Below are positions 61,001 to 64,000 of a stretch of 64,000 nt of DNA, piece after piece. The DNA is from Syngnathus acus. Lineage: Eukaryota; Chordata; Actinopteri; Syngnathiformes; Syngnathidae. Every line of letters begins with the position of its first letter. The stretch's first letter is position 1. Location: the NCBI RefSeq assembly GCF_901709675.1, contig NC_051106.1, positions 2,736,001-2,800,000 on the forward strand. Direction: 5' to 3'. Both the position numbers and the translations under genes were made by a program. The notes beneath the pieces were generated by a model. That model saw only the letters and a list, made by a program, of their open reading frames with translations. It ran no database searches and was not told the origin of the DNA.

Positions 61001-63497
61001 CACAAAACTGCTTTGCTGCTTGAGCTGTTTATGCCGTCTTGTTTTTTTGCCTTTGGGGTATGAATACATTTCCAGATTGATGGAATATTTAGTCTGTATC
61101 TTTTGCAGTCCACTCCTAGATGCAGTAGAATGTGTGTGCAAACAGTCATAATATAAATCCAGTCATTCACTACTTGTCTACATCATAGTTTAGTAAGTAT
61201 GCAAATATTGGGTCTCTAAAGTGCCTGTGTAAAATTGAGCATGCAAGTAAATCTGCCGATCTCTGAAAATGTGCCTGTGAGCCAGCACTGTTACGGGGCA
61301 GTGGGGCTAATTAACAATTTGCCTTTCACGAGGTGTTTTTGTGCCGCAAAAATGTGTTCATGGTCTGGGCCAAATGCATGTTTTCCACACTCGTGCACTC
61401 TGCTTTCGCTAGCGGAAGCAAGCAGCCAGCTGCTGCGAACCCTCGTATCTGAGTGGAGCTGAAAAGGAGACATTTTAACAAAAGCCGAGCTTGTTGTGCG
61501 ATGAGGTTTGGCGCGCTGCATAAAACCAATCCACACTTTACATGATCCGGATTTCTAGGGCCGAACAACAAGCTTTAAAATCCATTAACTGATCACTGAT
61601 CTGATTGCAAGACGGAGCAGCAGTATGTAACCTAATGTACGGCAATTCAGCTGATCAGATTGTTGCAGTCAATTGAAGAAACATTTGGAATCTTTTACTA
61701 TATTGTCAGTCTTTCTTATTTTGTGACTTCTTTTTTTAATCCACAAAACATCCTTAATTTATTTATAGTTGGTTTTTTTTTTTTTTAAATAAAATCTCAC
61801 ACTATTGTTTGTGTGTCACACAGGTAACTGAAATCTCTATGGGAGAGTTTCTTCTGCATTCCACTGCAGTCTGGCTCAATCCACATCCATCATTGGGCCG
61901 CATGAGGAAAGACCCTGAAATCACCGTGTTTGGTAAGTCTGCCTCCTCTGTTGCATTTTGGGTCAAATCAAAATGCTCACCAACCACTGTAACTAGTCCA
62001 AAGATGAGCTTTTTTTTTAAATGCTGCCTTGTTGCACTGAATCATATAAATATTCAGTATGTTTGAATGAAAAACAAAGGGAGTCCAAAAATCATAATTT
62101 ATCATCGTTTACTTACTCCCAAATAGGCATGGGGCCATTATTAGAATCTGACAGTATGATAACAGCAAAAATAATGTATTTATTAATTTATTTATTTCTT
62201 GTATTCTCGCTTTATCTAATTGTGTTTGTGTGTGAGGGTGCACATTAATCAACAGAAAAGGTCAACAGCAAAAAGGCATCCATGTTGTGGTGTCTCTGAT
62301 ATCTTGCCCCCCCCCCCCAGTTAATTGAGGCCAATTAACTTTGAAAAGGCATCTGCTTTACTCAAGTCCACAATCAACCAATCATATTGTGCCTTATGTT
62401 AGAGTGGTGCTCACTCGAACTTATTTTTGCAAGAACCACACGGGAGACAGTATGCCCTTTTTAAGCATTTGCAAATGGAGAGTCATTCGTCGCTGTGCGT
62501 ACAGCGATGATCGAATGAGGTCTGACTCAGACCTCTTGCAAGAGCATTTTTATTGAGAGAAACAGGGTGGGGGTGAGATTGGACAGGATGGAGGTCACCT
62601 CAGCAACTGGTTAATCAGTGCGGAGGGTCCCAGCTCATTGTTTTACAAGGTCGTGGAAACAGGAACTAGTGGAGCATTTTAGATGACTAACTAAGCAAGA
62701 ATGTTTCCAAACCATTTAGAAAGTTTCAACAACTGAATGGTTAAACTTTTCAGAGTCAAGGAAAGGTAAAAGGTTTAAACAAAGTTAATAATTCTAGTCT
62801 ACATTCCAACATAATCATACGATCAAGATAATCTGTAAACCCTAACACCTTGCATGTGCTCTCAAAAAAAAGAAAAAATATATAAAAAAAAGAAAAATAA
62901 TTACCAATGACAGCCAGTATGAACAGGTATTGAATCCTTGAATTTTTAAAACCACAGCTAACCCCCAAACCGGTGTTTAGTCATATTATCTTTAACTCAT
63001 GAAAATCACATCAAGTAGAACCTCCCTATTCATGATCCAGTAAATAATTACGTTTGTTAGGGTTTCAATTCATTTATTGAAACAAAATTGCAGGAGAATC
63101 GCATTTTTACTCTGAAACAGCTTCTTTTCGACTCCACGTTTGCATCTAAAATGCCTCTGTGGGTTGTACCCACTTCATTCCACTTCCCCCATGAGGCATT
63201 CACACGCACAAGTAAAGATGCTGAGAGTGTTTTTCTTTCTTGCCAGTCTTCAAGAAAGCAGTCATATTGGTCTACAGGGAAAACAACAAGATGAAGAAGA
63301 AGATGGTGAGAGGCTGCACACTCGTGATTTCACATGGCTTAAATGGGATGTTGGCAATAAAAAAAACTTTTTTCTCTTGTTTTTATGTCATCAGACCAAC
63401 TCGCGCTCATCGCTTTCTCACGGCGAGCCGGACCCATTCAAGTTTCGTTGGCTCATCCCTCTATCTGCCCTCCAGGTCAGACTGGGGAACGCAGCAG
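32876..63497 (+). CDS. tiam2: tiam2 overall gene model (TIAM2/STEF Rac GEF), 3' end outside the window
   Basis: The gene encodes a Dbl-family exchange factor that loads Rac1 with GTP at the plasma membrane and controls actin, ruffling and neurite growth (family knowledge). Twenty-two exons join in phase to about 1,415 codons. Approximate residues: myristoylation-type N-terminus and disordered Ser-rich region 1-500, PHn 505-625, coiled coil and extension 626-735, Ras-binding 815-885, PDZ 900-995, DH 1107-1310, PHc 1325-1415 and onward. The N-terminus MGNSDSQY, the block [16 protein letters not shown], and the DH block [18 protein letters not shown] match human TIAM2 rather than TIAM1, as I remember the two. 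Human TIAM2 has about 1,701 residues, so roughly the last 250 are missing here. Exon coordinates are given one by one. The linker between PDZ and DH is the uncertain part. Confidence 0.93.
34049..35900. other. tiam2 intron
   Basis: It is bounded by GTAATG and TCTTATCAG. No repeat family member or further exon is recognised in its 1.85 kb. Confidence 0.8.
35901..36345 (+). CDS. tiam2: tiam2 coding exon 2: linker and start of PHn
   Basis: Acceptor TTATCAG. It encodes residues 392-540. It includes [20 protein letters not shown] sequence ([19 protein letters not shown], a TIAM hallmark), an acidic Ser/Glu stretch, [20 protein letters not shown], and the first strands of PHn ending [13 protein letters not shown]. 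The donor is AAAG|GTGAGC (GT at 36346) and the exon ends in phase 1. The N-terminal PH domain binds phosphoinositides and, with the following coiled coil, scaffolds such as Par3 or JIP2 (family knowledge). Confidence 0.96.
36548..36720 (+). CDS. tiam2: tiam2 coding exon 3: PHn core
   Basis: Acceptor CTCTTAG; it completes Gly540 across the junction. It encodes residues 540-597, including [32 protein letters not shown] (split here only for naming) and GDIYLFQ, the PH beta strands typical of TIAM. Donor CAG|GTAAAG, phase 0. Confidence 0.96.
37150..37374 (+). CDS. tiam2: tiam2 coding exon 4: PHn helix and coiled coil
   Basis: The acceptor is a C-run ending CCCCCGCAG. It encodes residues 598-672: the PH C-terminal helix ([20 protein letters not shown]) and the coiled coil ([40 protein letters not shown]). 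Donor CAG|GTGAGT, phase 0. Confidence 0.96.
37375..39006. other. tiam2 intron
   Basis: 1.6 kb bounded by GTGAGT and TCCTTTAG. No other features are recognised. Confidence 0.8.
39007..39192 (+). CDS. tiam2: tiam2 coding exon 5: CC-Ex extension
   Basis: Acceptor CATCCTTTAG. It encodes residues 673-734: [56 protein letters not shown]. This is the Ex subdomain, nearly identical between TIAM proteins. Donor CTG|GTGAGA, phase 0. Confidence 0.97.
39433..39570 (+). CDS. tiam2: tiam2 coding exon 6: basic linker after Ex
   Basis: Acceptor TTTTGTTCAG. It encodes residues 735-780: [37 protein letters not shown]. It matches the human TIAM2 stretch around [12 protein letters not shown]. The RRRSLS motif is a possible basophilic kinase site. 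Donor CAG|GTAAAC, phase 0. Confidence 0.95.
39571..42845. other. tiam2 intron with a MITE
   Basis: 3.3 kb holding MITE copy E (41898-42310), AT-rich low-complexity sequence at 40250-40425, and a short (CA)n at about 40138-40156. No exon is recognised inside. Confidence 0.75.
41898..42310 (+). mobile_element. TA-flanked MITE (ACCGTATTTTCC family), copy E
   Basis: 413 bp between TACCGTATTTTCCAGACTAT and AGTCCGGAAAATACGGTA. It is nearly identical to copy D at 23974, with small indels, which points to recent activity. It sits within a tiam2 intron. Confidence 0.9.
42846..42902 (+). CDS. tiam2: tiam2 coding exon 7: short linker exon (19 codons)
   Basis: Acceptor TTGATCTCAG, donor GAG|GTGAGT, exactly 57 nt, phase 0 at both ends. 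It encodes residues 781-799, [19 protein letters not shown]. This aligns with the human start VFDSSGSHGF and the LPQNSSN region. Being symmetric, it could be skipped without a frameshift. Confidence 0.85.
42903..45622. other. tiam2 intron with a possible cryptic exon
   Basis: 2.7 kb. A strong acceptor-led segment at 45158-45237 is listed separately. A T-run lies near 45018-45032. Nothing else is recognised. Confidence 0.7.
45158..45237 (+). other. Possible cryptic or poison exon in tiam2
   Basis: The acceptor GTGTCTCCCGCAG is strong. The frame continuing from exon 7 is open for 26 codons ([20 protein letters not shown], then QLPKNDG) and then hits TAA at 45236-45238. No good in-phase donor is visible before the stop. 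If included, it would end the protein before the Ras-binding domain. It could be a poison exon, a decayed exon or chance. Confidence 0.25.
45623..45799 (+). CDS. tiam2: tiam2 coding exon 8: Ras-binding domain, first half
   Basis: Acceptor CATTCTTCAG. It encodes residues 800-858: [10 protein letters not shown], then the RBD beta strands [16 protein letters not shown] and the helix [11 protein letters not shown]. In TIAM proteins this domain binds GTP-Ras and boosts Rac activation. It is more diverged from human TIAM2 than the neighbouring PHn or DH exons. Donor AAG|GTGAGC, phase 0. Confidence 0.92.
46255..46359 (+). CDS. tiam2: tiam2 coding exon 9: Ras-binding domain, second half
   Basis: Acceptor TTGTGTAAACAG. 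It encodes residues 859-893: [29 protein letters not shown]. It corresponds to human MRQLEPSHYGLQLRK and its continuation. Donor TTG|GTGAGG, phase 0. Confidence 0.88.
46444..46522 (+). CDS. tiam2: tiam2 coding exon 10: first strand of the PDZ domain
   Basis: Acceptor TAACCTGCAG. It encodes residues 894-920: [27 protein letters not shown]. It aligns with human VYDEIEVFPLNVYDVQLTKT...CDFG. The carboxylate-binding loop GDFGFAV spans this junction. Donor TTTG|GTAAGT, phase 1. Confidence 0.9.
46596..46685 (+). CDS. tiam2: tiam2 coding exon 11: PDZ core
   Basis: Acceptor TTCATCCAG. It encodes residues 920-949: [31 protein letters not shown]. The carboxylate-binding loop is completed as FGFAV. Donor GAAG|GTACCA, phase 1. 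Confidence 0.94.
46750..46947 (+). CDS. tiam2: tiam2 coding exon 12: end of PDZ and start of linker
   Basis: Acceptor GCTTTTCAG. It encodes residues 950-1015: [40 protein letters not shown] (PDZ helix 2 and last strand), then a Pro-rich linker. The donor is TCGG|GTATTT (GT at 46948), which is moderate, with phase 1. The same frame continues past it to a stop at about 47007, so the end is somewhat uncertain. Confidence 0.85.
47200..47321. repeat. 2 x 61 bp tandem duplication
   Basis: Units start at 47200 and 47261. Both read 'atgctttttcc', then 'aaataaacaaaatgacacat', then 'taataagcag', and differ at two or three bases. It is a recent intronic duplication. Confidence 0.9.
47551..47620 (+). 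other. Candidate alternative tiam2 linker exon
   Basis: Strong acceptor TTTTCTTCTCAG. Joined to exon 12 (phase 1) the frame is open: [23 protein letters not shown], then TAG at 47619-47621. A weak donor (TTA|GTAGTT) splits that stop and would leave phase 2, which is compatible with the exon at 51195. Alternatively it is a terminal exon ending the protein after the PDZ domain. Coding-like composition, but unproven. Confidence 0.25.
48234..48325 (+). CDS. tiam2: tiam2 coding exon 13: PDZ-DH linker (probable)
   Basis: Acceptor TATCTCTCATTAG, donor AAG|GTGGGT (GT at 48326). Entered in phase 1 from exon 12, it gives [20 protein letters not shown] and [11 protein letters not shown] (residues 1016-1046). 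It exits in phase 0, as needed by the DH exon at 56145. The start resembles human TIAM2 LCTSWSDSD at the same place. Three competing candidate exons lie nearby. Confidence 0.65.
50376..50484 (+). repeat. Degraded teleost interspersed repeat tail
   Basis: 'ggtgatctgtcctgcgtttg', 'tccccaccactcacctaaag', 'gtgataggctccaggctccc', 'atgacccc', then 'aatgaatggatgga'. This is the order of the family tail also present at 12984 and 25866. Confidence 0.6.
50528..50577 (+). other. Candidate tiam2 micro-exon (50 nt)
   Basis: The acceptor GTTGTGTATTGTAG and a moderate donor (GAC|GTTAAG) bound 50 nt. In phase 0 from exon 13 it is open (16 codons) and leaves phase 2, which would fit the exon at 51195. In phase 1 from exon 12 it is also open. 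Short open frames are weak evidence. Confidence 0.2.
51195..51612 (+). CDS. Candidate tiam2 exon or alternative first exon with a novel 139-codon frame
   Basis: The acceptor GCCTGTCTGCTCCTGTCAG is strong and the donor is CCG|GTAACT (GT at 51613). One frame is open across all 418 nt and exits in phase 0, fitting the DH exon at 56145. As an internal exon it needs a preceding exon in phase 2. As a first exon it could start at ATG 51292 (G at -3) and give 107 residues. The product has a hydrophobic stretch ([12 protein letters not shown]) and a Leu-rich helix-like part ([20 protein letters not shown]). I recognise no domain, and I do not recall it in human TIAM2. Confidence 0.4.
52920..53384 (+). 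CDS. tiam2: Candidate internal first exon of a short tiam2 isoform (CDS 53274-53384)
   Basis: ATG at 53274 (A at -3) opens 37 codons, [20 protein letters not shown] followed by [17 protein letters not shown], and runs exactly to a strong donor ATG|GTGAGC (GT at 53385). It exits in phase 0, so it joins the DH exon at 56145 in frame. The peptide is strongly basic (Arg-rich) with an amphipathic end. A short TIAM2 form with only DH-PH is known in human, from an internal start. The 5' limit (about 52920) is a guess; no TATA box is seen. Confidence 0.5.
56145..56378 (+). CDS. tiam2: tiam2 coding exon 14: linker end and start of DH
   Basis: Acceptor TTGCATTACATTACAG. It encodes residues 1047-1124: [15 protein letters not shown] (human SAEQITALCRSF), a variable stretch, then [19 protein letters not shown], the conserved region 1 of the DH domain. 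The Glu in the TEKSYVK block is the typical catalytic contact with Rac switch I (family knowledge). Donor AAG|GTGAAA, phase 0. Confidence 0.96.
56971..57039 (+). CDS. tiam2: tiam2 coding exon 15: DH helix
   Basis: Acceptor TTTTCTGTGCAG. 69 nt, 23 codons (residues 1125-1147): [23 protein letters not shown]. Donor GAG|GTAGGT, phase 0. Confidence 0.97.
57040..58325. other. tiam2 intron
   Basis: 1.3 kb bounded by GTAGGT and CCCCCCCAG. No other feature is recognised. Confidence 0.75.
58326..58451 (+). CDS. tiam2: tiam2 coding exon 16: DH helices
   Basis: The acceptor is a C-run ending CCCAG. It encodes residues 1148-1189: [42 protein letters not shown]. It is almost identical to human TIAM2. Donor AAG|GTTAGA, phase 0. 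Confidence 0.97.
58575..58770. other. CpG-dense islet inside a DH intron
   Basis: About 190 bp with some 19 CpG dinucleotides, against CpG-poor, AT-rich surroundings. One frame is open (Met at 58581, giving [20 protein letters not shown] and continuing), but it is out of frame with the next exon. Weak Pol III box-like motifs, TGGTTCACTGG (58657-58667) and GGTTCGGTGAG (58699-58709), occur 42 bp apart. No tRNA fold is evident. The origin is unknown. Confidence 0.5.
58841..58949 (+). CDS. tiam2: tiam2 coding exon 17: DH core
   Basis: Acceptor TTTGTCACTTCACAG. It encodes residues 1190-1226: [36 protein letters not shown]. Donor AGAG|GTACGA, phase 1. Confidence 0.97.
58950..60519. other. tiam2 intron
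   Basis: 1.6 kb bounded by GTACGA and GTTTTAAAG. A T-run and AT-rich sequence lie around 59700-59860. Nothing else is recognised. Confidence 0.75.
60520..60699 (+). CDS. tiam2: tiam2 coding exon 18: DH conserved region 3
   Basis: Acceptor TTTGTTTTAAAG. It encodes residues 1226-1285: [59 protein letters not shown]. The [15 protein letters not shown] helix is the signature of the DH domain. Donor ACAG|GTAGGC, phase 1. Confidence 0.98.
60791..60909 (+). CDS. tiam2: tiam2 coding exon 19: last DH helix
   Basis: Acceptor GCGCATGGTGCAG. It encodes residues 1286-1325: [40 protein letters not shown]. This long helix links DH to PHc. Donor GAG|GTACGC, phase 0. Confidence 0.97.
60910..61823. other. 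tiam2 intron
   Basis: 0.9 kb bounded by GTACGC and GTCACACAG, with a T-run near 61771-61785. No other feature is recognised. Confidence 0.75.
61824..61932 (+). CDS. tiam2: tiam2 coding exon 20: start of the C-terminal PH domain
   Basis: Acceptor TTTGTGTGTCACACAG. It encodes residues 1326-1362: [36 protein letters not shown]. Donor TTTG|GTAAGT, phase 1. In Dbl proteins this PH domain supports exchange activity and membrane binding. Confidence 0.96.
61933..63246. other. tiam2 intron
   Basis: 1.3 kb bounded by GTAAGT and TTCTTGCCAG. It is AT-rich; nothing else is recognised. Confidence 0.75.
63247..63305 (+). CDS. tiam2: tiam2 coding exon 21: PHc strand (59 nt)
   Basis: Acceptor TTTCTTTCTTGCCAG. 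It encodes residues 1362-1381: [20 protein letters not shown]. It corresponds to human VFKRAVILVYKENCKLKKKL. Donor ATG|GTGAGA, phase 0. Confidence 0.96.
63395..63497 (+). CDS. tiam2: tiam2 coding exon 22: PHc strands
   Basis: Acceptor TTTTATGTCATCAG. It encodes residues 1382-1415: [34 protein letters not shown]. It matches human [20 protein letters not shown]. Donor GCAG|GTAAGA (GT at 63498), phase 1. It is the last exon that can be called with confidence. Confidence 0.96.
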
Positions 63498-63875
63498 GTA
63501 AGACTAGCATGATAGCTTTAGTAATCGCCCGTGTTGGGCAACTAAATTGAGAAAAGTAGCGAGTTAATTTCCTTGTTATTTCTATATTAAATAAAGCTTT
63601 GCCAAAAAAAAAGGTAAGAAAGAATTCTGAGGAACATGAGCCAGTTATACCTCCAGCCTCCTTCGTCTTCCTCATGACTACAAATTCCCTTCACACACGT
63701 TTTAATTCTATTTGTGACAAGCTTTTTGATGTTTAAAACAATGGCGTCTCAACTACGCTACTGAAAAATGTGGTTTTTTTTACCTGCACCGACACTACTT
63801 GTCATGCCCAACAGTGTTAATCACTCTCAAAGAAAATCCACCAAACGTGTTTGCTCTTTACTCATCTTCTCGCAG

Positions 63876-64000
63876 AACACACGTCTGAGCTCATTCACCT
63901 TGGCCCCACACACACACATACACACTTCCGACGTTTCTCTTCAGCTTCCTATAAAACAGTAAACCCTTTTAAGGCTGCAGGATTAAAACCGTTTTTTTTT
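63876..64000 (+). other. Possible start of the next tiam2 exon, uncertain
   Basis: Acceptor CATCTTCTCGCAG, entered in phase 1, gives E-HTSELIHLG. Human TIAM2 has NNSIWELIHTKSE at the same place, so the shared ELIH is suggestive. After it the sequence runs into (CA)n-like repeats and no longer resembles the family. The real exon may lie beyond 64000. Confidence 0.3.

Overview
The window is vertebrate nuclear DNA, almost certainly from a teleost fish. It has GT-AG spliced exons separated by AT-rich introns, long (CA)n microsatellites, and interspersed repeats of teleost type (hAT-like MITEs with 8-bp target duplications, TA-flanked MITEs, a retroposon-like tail). No bacterial or viral gene organisation is visible. 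The species cannot be read from the sequence.

One protein-coding gene is recognisable, on the + strand: tiam2 (TIAM2/STEF, a Rac1-specific guanine-nucleotide exchange factor). Its coding part starts at 32876 with an N-myristoylation-type start (MGNSDSQY) and continues to at least 63497. Twenty-two coding exons with consistent splice phases give about 1,415 codons: a disordered serine-rich N-terminus, the PHn domain, the coiled-coil/extension, the Ras-binding domain, the PDZ domain, the catalytic DH domain, and most of the C-terminal PH domain. The last part, about 250 residues by comparison with human TIAM2 recalled from memory, lies beyond the window. Whether this is the tiam2a or tiam2b paralogue cannot be decided.

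Layout: 1-12 kb is gene-free and rich in repeats. 12.1-12.5 kb holds a GC-rich segment ending in a strong splice donor, a possible distal non-coding first exon. 12.5-28.4 kb is non-coding with several MITEs. A TATA box at 28488 and a donor at 28808 outline a second possible first exon. A well-formed non-coding exon with two small upstream ORFs lies at 31382-31472. From 32.9 to 63.5 kb the window is tiam2 exons and introns. The interval between the PDZ and DH exons (46.9-56.1 kb) is the least settled part of the model. It holds one likely linker exon (48234), several phase-compatible candidates, and two candidate internal first exons (51195/51292 and 53274) that could start a short DH-PH isoform.

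The domains would act together in one protein: PHn-CC-Ex for membrane and scaffold binding, RBD for Ras input, PDZ for partner docking, and DH-PH for Rac loading with GTP. No other gene is convincingly present, and I saw no CRISPR array, rRNA or true tRNA.
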